In this document: one piece after another, positions 8,959 to 17,369 of the stretch
How positions within the stretch are numbered: position 1 is the stretch's first letter
How the letters are laid out: the number at the start of each line of letters is the position of its first letter
Assembly (NCBI GenBank): GCA_016222805.1
Contig: JACRQG010000011.1
Location: 248,001-312,000, forward strand
Length of the DNA: 64,000 nt
DNA from: Verrucomicrobiota bacterium
GTDB lineage: Bacteria > Verrucomicrobiota > Verrucomicrobiia > Opitutales > Opitutaceae
Direction of reading: 5' to 3'
The notes under the pieces: generated by a model
What the model was told of the DNA's origin: nothing
The model's input: only the letters and a program-made list of their open reading frames with translations
Databases searched by the model: none
Made by a program: the position numbers and the translations under genes

Positions 8959-10173
8959 GTGAAATTACGCCCGATTGCCCTCCTGTCCGCCCGCCTGGCC
9001 TGGTTCCTCCTGCTGCCGGCGGTTTCGTCTTCACTCCCGGCCCAGCCCATTTCCGCGGCCCTGGAAGAACGCCTCGCTCGGATCGAGCAGCAGCTCGCCC
9101 GCCTGGAGGCCCGGCTCGGTGAAACCGCCAGCGTCCGCGAACTGGCGCCGACCCTGAAGGAGTATTCCGAGCTTACGCGCCAGCTCGGTTGGGACGGGAA
9201 GACGCCGATGACCGTCGTCAAGGCGGCCGGTCGCGAGCAGAAGCTCTCCATCGGGGGCTATGTGCAGGCCCACGCGGAATTTGGAGATGCCCCGGACTCC
9301 CGCTACACCGGAATCAACAATCGCGTCCAGTTGCGCCGGGCGCGCATGACGGTGCGGGGCTCCTTTGCCGAGGCCTTCGATTTCGTGCTGCAGCCGGATT
9401 TCGGCAACAACTCCATCGCCGGCAACGCAGGCTACCGCGCCGGTTTCGCCGACGGCTACCTGGCCTGGACCAAGTACGAGGCCGCCAATGTCCAGGTCGG
9501 CCAGTTCAAGAGCGCCTTCGGGTACGAGCAGCTCCTGCCCGATACCAAGATCCACATGGTGGAACGCTCGCTGCCCAACGATCTCCTGACCGTGAGCCGC
9601 CAGATGGGCGTCGCGGTCATCGGTTCGGTCGCGAACAAGCGCCTCACGTACAATCTCGGCGCGTACAACGGCAACGGCGTCAACAACGGCAACAACGACA
9701 ACGACCAGTTCATGTATGCCGGCCGGGTCTCCGCGGCGCTCTGGTCCCGGGGCGCGGACCGTCTGGCGGTGGGCACGAACGGCTACTGGTCGCGCGACAC
9801 CGGCGCCTTCACCGGCCATCGGACCGCGTGGGGCTTTGACACCCAGCTCAACCTCGGAGCCTTCGAGTTCAACGGCGAGTACCTGACCGCGCTGCAGAAC
9901 CGATTCACGGGCGCCGACGTCCGGGCGGAAGGTTGGTCCCTCCTGGCCGGATGGTTCGTCGTCCCGAAGCAGCTGCAGGCCCTGCTGCGCTATGAGACGT
10001 ACGACGCCAACGTCGATACTCCGGCCACCACCAGCGCCAACTGGACCGTCGGGGCGAACTACCTGATCAAGGGAGACGACCTGAAGCTGAGTTTCAATTA
10101 CCTCCTGGGCGACCCGGCAGGTCCGCTGTCCCGGCAGCGCCGCTTCATGAGCCGCCTGCAGGTGTCCTTCTGA
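8959..10173 (+). CDS. OprP/OprO-type outer-membrane porin
   Basis: A 404-residue outer-membrane beta-barrel of the phosphate-selective porin O/P type. It has a signal peptide (about residues 1-30), a short coiled coil (ALEERLARIEQQLARLEARLGE, about 34-55) likely used for trimerisation or peptidoglycan contact, and then amphipathic strands such as SIGGYVQAHAEFGD, RRARMTVRGSFAEAFDFVLQPDF and VQVGQFKSAFGYEQL. The last residue is Phe, as expected for BAM-dependent barrels. It stands alone, divergent from the symporter across 241 bp. Phosphate as a substrate is only the family default; many members are general anion or pyrophosphate porins. Confidence 0.88.
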   Translation: MKLRPIALLSARLAWFLLLPAVSSSLPAQPISAALEERLARIEQQLARLEARLGETASVRELAPTLKEYSELTRQLGWDGKTPMTVVKAAGREQKLSIGGYVQAHAEFGDAPDSRYTGINNRVQLRRARMTVRGSFAEAFDFVLQPDFGNNSIAGNAGYRAGFADGYLAWTKYEAANVQVGQFKSAFGYEQLLPDTKIHMVERSLPNDLLTVSRQMGVAVIGSVANKRLTYNLGAYNGNGVNNGNNDNDQFMYAGRVSAALWSRGADRLAVGTNGYWSRDTGAFTGHRTAWGFDTQLNLGAFEFNGEYLTALQNRFTGADVRAEGWSLLAGWFVVPKQLQALLRYETYDANVDTPATTSANWTVGANYLIKGDDLKLSFNYLLGDPAGPLSRQRRFMSRLQVSF

Positions 10174-10227
10174 TCCCCTCGGGATCCGTGTCCCGTCTGT
10201 ACCCTCAATTTTTCCCTAATTCCATTC

Positions 10228-10779
10228 ATGAAAGCCCGGTTCATCAAATCGTTCGTCATCGTCGTCACGCTGGCTGCCAGCGTGGCTTGTGGTCAGTCCA
10301 TCTCCCCGGCCATCCAGGCCAAAATTGACGCCCGCGTGCGCGATCTGGCGGCTTGGGCGGCCGATCCCGCGGTCGTCGAGGCGGTGCGCAGTCACAACGC
10401 GGCGTTGCCGGCCGAGCACGCGGCGCTGAACCAGGACAAATGGCGCGCGCTGACCGTGCTCGATCCCATCGTGCGGGGCTTTTCCAAGAACAATGCCGCG
10501 CTGGCGCTGAAGGCGAAGAAGGACGACGCCGTGGCGGAGATCTTCCTGTCGGACGCCGCGGGCCTGAAAGTGGCGTTCCTGGCCAAGACCAGCAACTGGT
10601 CCCACAAGGGGAAGGACAAGCACGACGTGCCGATGACCGGTAAGCCCTGGCAGGGCCAGGTGGAACTCGATGAGTCAACTGGGCAGCAGCAGGTTCAGGT
10701 AGCGGTGCCCGTGTTGGACGGAGGCAAGCCGATCGGATCCCTCGTGGTGGGTCTGAGCCTCGCCAAGCTGGGAGCCTGA
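10228..10779 (+). CDS. Secreted Cache/PDC-like protein next to a chemoreceptor
   Basis: A 183-residue exported protein with signal peptide [22 protein letters not shown]; the Cys-Gly at the cleavage site leaves lipoprotein attachment possible. The mature part alternates helix and strand ([44 protein letters not shown]), which is the pattern of single Cache/PDC sensor domains. It ends four bases before a methyl-accepting chemotaxis protein, so the two are almost surely co-transcribed. An extracytoplasmic ligand-binding partner of that receptor is a reasonable inference. I cannot name a ligand. Confidence 0.75.
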   Translation: MKARFIKSFVIVVTLAASVACGQSISPAIQAKIDARVRDLAAWAADPAVVEAVRSHNAALPAEHAALNQDKWRALTVLDPIVRGFSKNNAALALKAKKDDAVAEIFLSDAAGLKVAFLAKTSNWSHKGKDKHDVPMTGKPWQGQVELDESTGQQQVQVAVPVLDGGKPIGSLVVGLSLAKLGA

Positions 10780-10783
10780 GGTC

Positions 10784-12319
10784 ATGCACGCGGCCACTGC
10801 GACCATCCGTGTCCGAATTCTCCTGTTCACCATCCTGTCGGTGGTGGCCACGGCGGTGATTGCCGCCGGCGGGGGAATCCTGCTTCGCCGGACCCACGTG
10901 GAGAGTGCCGCGCTCACGTCCCGGATCTCGGAGGATTTTCGGAGATCACAGGCGATGTTCGAGCGCATCGTGACCACGCAGTCCGTTCTGCAGGCGATGC
11001 TGCGACTGAAGGACATCGATGAGATCGAGCAGGCGCTGAAGCGATACGAGAGCGCGGTGGCTGAGGCGGTGCGCAGCGCAGCCGGGGTTCCCGGCTTGAA
11101 GGAGACGTTGGATGCGACCGCGGTGGCAGGGAAATCGGTGCTCGCGGAGTTGCTCCTGGGCAACAACGCCGGCGCACTGGAGCGCTACATCGCGCAGTTC
11201 AATCCGGCCGTGGATCGCGCGATTCGTGCGCTGCAGACTGAGAACCAGGCGATCGAACGCGCGGCCCAGGCGGAGGTTGTCGGCCGCGAGCAGACCATCC
11301 GACGCCTCCTCGTGGTCTGCTTCGCCGTGGTCGCCGGGATCATCCTGCTGTACATCGTGGCGGCGTGGTATTTCCAACGTTCCGTCTCCCGTCCCCTGAG
11401 CGGAGTCGCCCGGCGGTTGAGCTCCGCGGCGGAAAGCCTCAACGGACTGGCGCGGACGATCTCCGCCTCCACCAGCAAGGTGGCCGAGGGTGCCAACAAC
11501 CAGGCGGCAAGCCTCGAGGAAACCGGGGCCTCGCTGGAGGAAATCTCCGGCATGACCCGGCGCAATGCGGAGGGGGCCTCGCGGGCCAAGGGCATCGCCT
11601 CGCAGACACGGGCGGCGGCGGAGTCCGGCACGGGCGACATGGGACGGATGTCCTCGGCGATGGAGGCCATCAAGACGTCGAGCGACAACATCGCGAAGAT
11701 CATCCGCACGATCGATGAGATCGCCTTCCAGACCAACATCCTGGCCCTGAATGCCGCGGTGGAGGCCGCCCGCGCCGGCGAAGCCGGGATGGGCTTTGCC
11801 GTGGTGGCGGAGGAGGTCCGATCCCTTGCCCAACGCTCGGCGCAGGCCGCGCGGGAAACCGGGGAGAAGATCGCGGACTCGATCCGCAAGAGCGACGACG
11901 GAGTCGCGATCTGCGGCAAGGTGGCCGTGGGGTTGCGCGACATCGTCACCCGCGCGCGGGAGGTCGACACCCTGGTCGGGGAGATTGCGGCGGCCTCGGC
12001 CGAACAAAACCAGGGAGTCCAGCAGGTCGTCACCGCGGTCGGGCAGATCGACCGCGTCACCCAGGCCAATGCCGCCAGTGCCGAGGAAACGGCCGCCGCG
12101 ACCACGGAGATGATGCGTGAATTCGAGGTGCTCCGCGAGACAGTCGAGCAACTCTGGCAGCTGGTTGGCCAGGGCGAGAAGAGCGGCACGTCTTCCGCGG
12201 GGTCCCCGCGGAACGAGTTGCTTGACGGCCCGGTCGAAGCGGCGCCTTCGGTTCAAAAGCCCCAGGCGTTCGTGGCACGGCGGCAAGGGCGGTCCGCCCC
12301 GGTCGCTGTCCATTCCTGA
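10784..12319 (+). CDS. Methyl-accepting chemotaxis protein without a full HAMP domain
   Basis: A 511-residue transmembrane chemoreceptor. TM1 spans about residues 11-34 and TM2 about 174-196, enclosing a helical periplasmic region of about 140 residues (four-helix-bundle-like). The proline after TM2 (SRPL, about 204) starts what would be the first HAMP helix, but the chain runs directly into the signalling helix ([19 protein letters not shown]), so HAMP is missing or reduced to one helix. The hairpin tip that contacts CheA/CheW is textbook: [20 protein letters not shown] then [17 protein letters not shown], near residues 311-350. No CheR-tethering pentapeptide is seen at the C-terminus. A GAGG-type ribosome site lies just upstream. 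No che kinase genes are in the window. Confidence 0.95.
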   Translation: MHAATATIRVRILLFTILSVVATAVIAAGGGILLRRTHVESAALTSRISEDFRRSQAMFERIVTTQSVLQAMLRLKDIDEIEQALKRYESAVAEAVRSAAGVPGLKETLDATAVAGKSVLAELLLGNNAGALERYIAQFNPAVDRAIRALQTENQAIERAAQAEVVGREQTIRRLLVVCFAVVAGIILLYIVAAWYFQRSVSRPLSGVARRLSSAAESLNGLARTISASTSKVAEGANNQAASLEETGASLEEISGMTRRNAEGASRAKGIASQTRAAAESGTGDMGRMSSAMEAIKTSSDNIAKIIRTIDEIAFQTNILALNAAVEAARAGEAGMGFAVVAEEVRSLAQRSAQAARETGEKIADSIRKSDDGVAICGKVAVGLRDIVTRAREVDTLVGEIAAASAEQNQGVQQVVTAVGQIDRVTQANAASAEETAAATTEMMREFEVLRETVEQLWQLVGQGEKSGTSSAGSPRNELLDGPVEAAPSVQKPQAFVARRQGRSAPVAVHS

Positions 12320-12331
12320 ACCGCCGGCGGT

Positions 12332-12379
12332 CCCACGCCGCCCGCGACGGGCGTGGGTTGGACGGCAGGCTAACCTGCC
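12332..12379. repeat. Two hairpins between convergent mcp and response-regulator genes
   Basis: Two inverted repeats lie in the 160-bp gap between convergent genes: CCCACGCC paired with GGCGTGGG (8-bp stem), and GGCAGG paired with CCTGCC around a four-base loop. They could terminate transcription from both sides, but neither has a T-tract. Their style also matches the REP-like palindromes elsewhere in the window. Confidence 0.45.
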
Positions 12380-12479
12380 TCCATCCCCGCGCGGCGCGAG
12401 GTACCTGCACTCGGCGGGCCGTCGTGTGCCCCGACCCTGCGGAGGCGTCTGGCAGGAAACGCGGTGATGTGTCTCCGGG

Positions 12480-13226
12480 CTAACGATTCCGCTCGAGGAG
12501 ACTCTCGATTTGCTTGCGCATGTCGCCGAGGGCACGGCTCCGGAACTGCACGCGCGTGGCTTCGAGGGCCTCGGCAGTGCGGCGCAGGCAGGCGACGAGT
12601 TCGAGGCGGGAGATCGGTTCCCGCGCGTCGGGGACGGTCGGCGCCTCCGCCAGGGAGCGATCGAGATCCACCAGGAGGCTGCCGAGTTGGTGGAGTGTCA
12701 GGCGCAGGTGCGCGAGTCCCACGGACCCGGGATCGGGGCGATCCAGCCCGCGCTCGAGTTCGTCGAGCTCCTTTTCCCAGACGCGCAATCGCTCGCGGCT
12801 GGCTTCGATGGAGCGCCGTTCGCGCTGGAGGTCGGTGGCGATCTTGATCAGCCGGCGGAGTTCGGTCACGTCGGGCGGCTTCGCGAGATAGGCGAGGATG
12901 CGCAACTGGACCGCCTGCATGGCCGATTGCAGGCTCGGGGCGCCGGTCAACACCACGACCGGAACTCCGTGGTTCAAGGACCCGGGCGCAGGGACAAGAT
13001 CGAGGCCGGAGCCATCCGGCAGGTTGAGATCGAGGAGCAACAGATCGAAGCGCTTCGCGGCTAGCGCGGCGCGCGCACCGGCGCGATCCGTGACCGCCTC
13101 CGCCAGGCAGCCCTCCTTTCGCAACCAGGCTCCCAGCTGGTGGAGCAGCATGGTATCGTCATCCACAACGAGAACTCGTGCGGAGGGCGCACTCGTTGGA
13201 TCGGCCGGAAACAAAGAATCGGACAT
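12480..13226 (-). CDS. Response regulator with REC domain and C-terminal coiled-coil output region
   Basis: With the ATG at 13226 this is a 248-residue two-component receiver. The REC domain (about 17-130) has all key residues: acidic pocket VDDD (22-24), phosphoacceptor Asp66 in LLLLDLNLPDGSG, Thr94 in VVLTG and Lys116 in LAKP. The remaining 115 residues carry no DNA-binding or enzymatic motif. They are strongly helical (LQRERRSIEASRERLRVWEK and MRKQIESLLERNR), suggesting coiled-coil dimerisation or a protein-interaction output. It is monocistronic and convergent with the chemoreceptor; no cognate histidine kinase is in the window. An upstream in-frame ATG at 13289 would add 21 low-quality residues. 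Confidence 0.88.
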   Translation of the reverse strand: MSDSLFPADPTSAPSARVLVVDDDTMLLHQLGAWLRKEGCLAEAVTDRAGARAALAAKRFDLLLLDLNLPDGSGLDLVPAPGSLNHGVPVVVLTGAPSLQSAMQAVQLRILAYLAKPPDVTELRRLIKIATDLQRERRSIEASRERLRVWEKELDELERGLDRPDPGSVGLAHLRLTLHQLGSLLVDLDRSLAEAPTVPDAREPISRLELVACLRRTAEALEATRVQFRSRALGDMRKQIESLLERNR

Positions 13227-13355
13227 GGCGGTGGGTCCAAGCCGGGGGTGGGGGCGACGCGCCGGAGTGAAAGCGAGTGGCGGCGGCACGGCAACCCTGA
13301 AGCGGAGCGGAGGAACGGCCAGGGCGCATCTTCCGGTTGGCGGTCATTTGTCTGG

Positions 13356-13406
13356 TGTAGCCGGGGGCGGTGACCCCGGCGGCCGGCCTCACCGCGGCCG
13401 GCTACA
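13356..13406. repeat. REP-like palindromic element
   Basis: A 51-bp palindrome bounded by TGTAGCCG and CGGCTACA. Inside are two smaller hairpins (GGGGCGGTGACCCC, and GGCCGG with CGGCC around CTCACCG). It lies in the divergent region between the response regulator and dacB. The TGTAG...CTACA ends and twin inner hairpins recur at 32.6 and 32.9 kb and inside the two mobile elements. Confidence 0.7.
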
Positions 13407-13504
13407 ACCGCAACCGACAGATGTGCCCGAACGGCAACCGCCCGCTCCGGGGTTGCGTTCGGATTCGGTCATCGCACGGTCAGCGGAGTCCAAACCGCCG
13501 CGCC

Positions 13505-15028
13505 ATGCCGTTCCCCCTGTTGTCCTGCCGCCGGGTACTGGTGGCTGTCCTGCTGCTGCCGCTGACCGTCGCCTTCGCGGCGGAGCCGCCGCGCACCCTG
13601 CCCGAGCTCCGCACCCGACTCGAAGCGCATGTCTCGCAGCCGCGATTTGCCGGGGCGATGTGGGGCATCAAGATCCTCTCCCTTGACACCGGGGAGGTGT
13701 GGTTCGAGCACCAGTCGGGGAAGTTGTTGAGCCCGGCTTCGAACACGAAACTCTACACCGGCGCTCTCGCCCTGGATGTACTCGGTGGCGACTACCGGAT
13801 CCGCACTCCGGTCCTTGGCACGGTGGCGCCCGATGCCGCCGGGGTCCTCCCGGGCAGTCTCGTGGTGAGCGGGCGCGGGGATCCCGGCTGGCGCACGCGC
13901 GGCGGCAGCCGGAACTTCTGGGATGCGTTCGCCCCTGTCGTCACCGTGGTGCGGGGCGCCGGGATCCGGCGGATCACGGGAGACGTGATCGCCGACGCGA
14001 CCTGGTTCCATGCGCTCCCTCAGGGCGCGGGTTGGACCGCGGATGATCTCAACGACTATTACGGCGCCGAAGTCTCAGCCATTTCGCTCGAACAGAATTA
14101 CGCCGAACTCCGCGTGTCCGCGGCGGAGTCGGCCGGCGGGCCGGCGCGCACGGAGTGGCTCCAGCCGCATACCGGGCTGACGGTCGACAATCGGGTGCGG
14201 ACGATTCCGCCGGGTGGGACCAGGCGCATCATCGCGCAGCGACTGGCGGGCGAGACGACCGTGCACCTGTTCGGAGAGATCCCGGTCGGTGCCGAACCCG
14301 AGGTCGTGGACGTCACCGTGCCGCGGCCGGCCCAGTGGTTCGCCGCGGGGCTTCGGGAGGCCCTGATCCGGGCGGGCATCACGGTCGAGGGCCAGGCGCT
14401 CAGCCGACGCTGGCCGGAGGCGCCTGCGGACGGCCTGCCTGGCGTCCGATTGGGCGAGGTCGAGTCGGCGCCGCTGCGGGCCCTGGTGCGCGACTTCATG
14501 AAGCCGTCGCAGAACCTCGAAACGGACCTGATCTTCGGGCACCTCGCGGAATTGCGCCGCACTCCGGAGCTGCCCGAGTGGCGATCGACCGAGGACCTCG
14601 GTGTCGCCGCGCTCCGCGAGTTTCTCCAGCGGCACGGCCTGCCGGCGGGCGAGGTGCGGTTCGAGGAGGGATCGGGCCTTTCCCGGAACAACCTGACGAC
14701 CGCTCACGCGACCGTTTCGCTGCTCGCGCTGATGGCGCGGCACCCGGCCGCGGAGGACTTCCTGGCGGCGCTGCCGATCGCGGGTGTCGACGGCACGATT
14801 CGCCGGCGCATGAAGGGGACCGTGGCAGAGGGGAACGTGCGGGCGAAGACGGGGACGCTGCGCTACGCCAATGCGCTGTCGGGCTATGTCACCACGGGCG
14901 CCGGCGAGCGCCTGGCGTTCAGCCTGATGCTCAACCGCAACACCGGGCAGCCGGCCAACCGCAACGTCCGCGAGGAACTCGACGACATCGCTGTCTGGCT
15001 CGCGGGGGTTGGCCGGAAGGAGAAATAG
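13505..15028 (+). CDS. dacB: D-alanyl-D-alanine carboxypeptidase/endopeptidase, PBP4 (DacB) type
   Basis: A 507-residue periplasmic class C low-molecular-weight penicillin-binding protein that trims and cleaves peptidoglycan cross-links. The ATG at 13505 places a signal peptide at the start (about residues 1-26). Catalytic motifs are in order: SxxK as SPASNTK (Ser79, Lys82), SxN within GSGLSRNN and KTG as AKTGTLRYA. Length and the large insertion between the first two motifs fit PBP4. The gene converges with a beta-lactamase-like gene only 19 bp downstream on the opposite strand. Confidence 0.94.
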   Translation: MPFPLLSCRRVLVAVLLLPLTVAFAAEPPRTLPELRTRLEAHVSQPRFAGAMWGIKILSLDTGEVWFEHQSGKLLSPASNTKLYTGALALDVLGGDYRIRTPVLGTVAPDAAGVLPGSLVVSGRGDPGWRTRGGSRNFWDAFAPVVTVVRGAGIRRITGDVIADATWFHALPQGAGWTADDLNDYYGAEVSAISLEQNYAELRVSAAESAGGPARTEWLQPHTGLTVDNRVRTIPPGGTRRIIAQRLAGETTVHLFGEIPVGAEPEVVDVTVPRPAQWFAAGLREALIRAGITVEGQALSRRWPEAPADGLPGVRLGEVESAPLRALVRDFMKPSQNLETDLIFGHLAELRRTPELPEWRSTEDLGVAALREFLQRHGLPAGEVRFEEGSGLSRNNLTTAHATVSLLALMARHPAAEDFLAALPIAGVDGTIRRRMKGTVAEGNVRAKTGTLRYANALSGYVTTGAGERLAFSLMLNRNTGQPANRNVREELDDIAVWLAGVGRKEK

Positions 15029-15047
15029 GCGGAGGCGGTGTCGGGCG

Positions 15048-15977
15048 TCAGCGTGATGCGGCCGACATGCCTTCCGCGACGACGCGCGCGAGGCTGCGCA
15101 GGATCTCCCTCTCGCCGGCATGCCCGACGGTGAAGGCGACGAAGACATAGCGGGCGCCCCCGGGCAACTCGACGTAGGTGGCATCATGCCGGGTCTGGCT
15201 GGTCCAGCCGGCCTTGGACCAGAGACGCGCGCTGGCGGGCAGGACGGTGCCGGTGAACTTGGCCTGATTGTCGGGATCCGGATCTTGGGTGCCAAGGTCT
15301 CGCGCCAGCAGTTCCCTCATCTGGGCGCTGCGGGTCCGGGTCACGCAGCGGCCGTCCACGATTTCAACGAGCAGGCGAGCGGTGTCGTCGGTGGAGAGCA
15401 TGTTGCGTTTCGGCTCGAAGAGCTGGATCGCCTGGGATTCGCGGCCGTAGGGGCCGTCCCCCCAGGGTTTCTTGTGGGCGAGCACGTTCCGGTAGCCGAG
15501 CCCCTCGAAGTACCGCGTGACGGCGTTGCGGGCGTCGAACCAGGCCTTGATCTCCGCGGGGGGGAGTTCCGGGCCGCTCGTCGTACCCGTGAGCAGATCG
15601 ATCAGGTAGTGGGTCGCATCGTTGGACGAGTCGACGATCATGTCGCGCATCGCCCGGCGCACCTCCGGGGTGTCCGTCAGGCGACCGTCCTCCATCCAGC
15701 GGTGCACGGCGGCGAGGTAGAAGAGCTTGATCACGCTGGCGGGGTAGATCCGCTCCCCGCCGCGCACGCTGGCCTGGCGGGGGGCTCGGGGATCGCTCAG
15801 GTCGACGAGGGTGACGGCCACCTGATCGGCGGTGAGCTTCCGATCGGCAAAGCGCGTGAGTGTGGTTTGCACGGCCCGGTGGGCGAGGGTATCGAGAGGG
15901 GAGTCGGCAGCCATGGCGGAAGGGAGAAGGAAGAGCGGGCCGATCGCGGACCAAGCGAGGAGACCGGAAAACTTCAT
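15048..15977 (-). CDS. Class A beta-lactamase-like serine hydrolase
   Basis: A 309-residue exported serine hydrolase of the beta-lactamase class A fold, with signal peptide about residues 1-23. The active-site triad of motifs is present in variant form: SxxK as YPASVIKLFY (Ser81, Lys84), an SDN-like SSN in DSSNDATHYL, and KAG in LWSKAGWTS where KTG is usual. I see no clear ExxLN omega-loop glutamate, so true penicillin hydrolysis is uncertain; a peptidase or esterase role in cell-wall turnover is as likely. It sits tail-to-tail with dacB and head-to-head with the next gene. Confidence 0.87.
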   Translation of the reverse strand: MKFSGLLAWSAIGPLFLLPSAMAADSPLDTLAHRAVQTTLTRFADRKLTADQVAVTLVDLSDPRAPRQASVRGGERIYPASVIKLFYLAAVHRWMEDGRLTDTPEVRRAMRDMIVDSSNDATHYLIDLLTGTTSGPELPPAEIKAWFDARNAVTRYFEGLGYRNVLAHKKPWGDGPYGRESQAIQLFEPKRNMLSTDDTARLLVEIVDGRCVTRTRSAQMRELLARDLGTQDPDPDNQAKFTGTVLPASARLWSKAGWTSQTRHDATYVELPGGARYVFVAFTVGHAGEREILRSLARVVAEGMSAASR

Positions 15978-16056
15978 GGGCGAAGTGGGACAGAACTGCG
16001 GCCGCAGTGCAATGAGCGGGCTTGGAAGTCGGGCGGACTCCGTGTTGGCTCCGAAA

Positions 16057-16881
16057 ATGATGTGGCGAGTCCTTGGTTTCCTGATGGCTGTTGGGTGGAG
16101 CGCGTTGGGCGCGGGAGAGGCGCCGTTCCGACAGGTGCGATGGGGGCGGGTCGTGCTTTCCCTGCCGGCGGGTTGGGGCCAGCAGGGGCCGGAACTGCCG
16201 GTCTGGCTTCACCTGCACGGGGCGCCGGCCACCGTCGAAGGGGAGGTGGCCCGCGTCGGACTGCCGGGGGTGCTGGTCAATGTGACGCTGCCCGGACTTT
16301 CGAAGGTGTACGCAGACTACTTTGCGGAGCCGCGGGTCCTGGGCGAACTGCTGGCGGAGGTCGAAACCCGTCTGCGGATGGAGATGCCGGGACGGGAATG
16401 GAAGGTCGGTGCCCTGGCGGTGTCGTCGTTCAGTGCCGGTTTCGGCGGCGTGCGGCAGCTGTTGCGCCAGCCCGCGGCCGTCGATCGCATCCAGACCTTG
16501 GTGATGGCAGATTCGATCTACTGCGGGTACGCGGGCGACCCGGGCCGTCGCGAGGTCGACCCCGATCTGATGGAGGGCTTCGTGGGATTTGCGCGCCTGG
16601 CGGTCGCGGGAAAGCGCCGGCTTCTGATTACCCACACGCAACAAGTGCCGGAAGGCTACGCGAGCACGACGGAGACCGCGGACTTCTTGATCCGGGTCCT
16701 GGGGGGCACCCGCCGGGCGGAGGGGCAGGTCTGGTCGCCAACCCTGCGCCAGATCAGCCGGTGGAGCGCCGGCGGGATGGAGATCATCGGCTTTGCGGGC
16801 AGCCGACCGGAGGACCACCTGCAGCACCTACGGGAGCTGGGACGGTTTCTCGAGCGCGTCCGTCGGCCGGTGGTCGAGTGA
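16057..16881 (+). CDS. Secreted alpha/beta-hydrolase-like protein
   Basis: The ATG at 16057 (a second ATG follows at 16060) gives a 274-residue protein with a signal peptide (WRVLGFLMAVGWSALGAG). The sequence ELPVWLHLHGAPATVEGE resembles an oxyanion-hole HG strand, and VSSFSAGFGGVRQLL resembles a nucleophile elbow with a serine in an SxSxG variant of GxSxG. ADSIYCGY and EDHLQHL near the C-terminus could supply Asp and His. This fits a degenerate alpha/beta hydrolase or esterase, but I do not recognise a named family. It is divergent from the serine hydrolase across 79 bp. Confidence 0.7.
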   Translation: MMWRVLGFLMAVGWSALGAGEAPFRQVRWGRVVLSLPAGWGQQGPELPVWLHLHGAPATVEGEVARVGLPGVLVNVTLPGLSKVYADYFAEPRVLGELLAEVETRLRMEMPGREWKVGALAVSSFSAGFGGVRQLLRQPAAVDRIQTLVMADSIYCGYAGDPGRREVDPDLMEGFVGFARLAVAGKRRLLITHTQQVPEGYASTTETADFLIRVLGGTRRAEGQVWSPTLRQISRWSAGGMEIIGFAGSRPEDHLQHLRELGRFLERVRRPVVE

Positions 16882-17126
16882 TCCCGCGGGCGGCGCCGCA
16901 GGCGGTGGTGCCACGAGGCGTTGACGCCGGGCCGCGCCAAAAAAAGGGGGCCTGTGCGGCAACGCCGGCCGCTGGTTTTTCGGCGACCGAAACTCCGGCA
17001 AAAGAAGGACGCAGAAGAGCAAGAAATGGGGTGTCTTTTGGTTACCGGTGCGGCGGGCTTTGGGTGTAGTTTTTTCCGTGCCGCCCCGGCGGATTCCGCC
17101 GCCCACCTGCCGGTCCGGCGTCCTCC

Positions 17127-17369
17127 ATGCGCCCACCCGAAGTCAGCGAGAATGCCGAACGACGCGAGTTCCTGCGCAGCGCGCTGCGGTACGCGGCGTT
17201 GGCGGGGTTCGCGGGCCTCGCGGCTTCGGCGGTGGCCCGGCGCGCTCCGCTCACCGGTCCAGCTTGCGGGGGCAGCGGAATCTGCGGCGGCTGCATCAAG
17301 TTGCCGCGTTGTCCCGAAACCCGGGCGGAAGCGGCCCGCGCCGCCCGGCAACCAGGAGATCCGTCATGA
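17127..17369 (+). CDS. Small Tat-targeted cysteine-rich protein, first gene of electron-transfer operon
   Basis: An 80-residue protein with a twin-arginine signal (ERREFLRSALRYAALAGFAG). About 35 mature residues follow that are dominated by cysteines: CGGSGICGGC then LPRC. Its stop overlaps the start of the next gene (ATGA at 17366-17369), and two more Tat-targeted genes follow, so it is very probably real rather than a chance frame. Tat use implies folding or cofactor loading before export. The four Cys could bind one Fe-S cluster or another metal. I recognise no named family. A 245-bp gap upstream, with an A-rich patch near 16940, is the likely promoter region of the operon. Confidence 0.72.
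   Translation: MRPPEVSENAERREFLRSALRYAALAGFAGLAASAVARRAPLTGPACGGSGICGGCIKLPRCPETRAEAARAARQPGDPS

Noticed and set aside
10172-10186. Short inverted repeat GATCCC-CTC-GGGATC after the porin as an intrinsic terminator
   Set aside because: The stem is only 6 bp and the T-rich stretch comes more than 20 bases later, so it cannot be supported.
15048-15977. Calling the class A-like protein an antibiotic-resistance beta-lactamase
   Set aside because: KTG is replaced by KAG and no clear ExxLN omega-loop glutamate is visible. It lies beside a cell-wall carboxypeptidase, so a general serine hydrolase call is safer.
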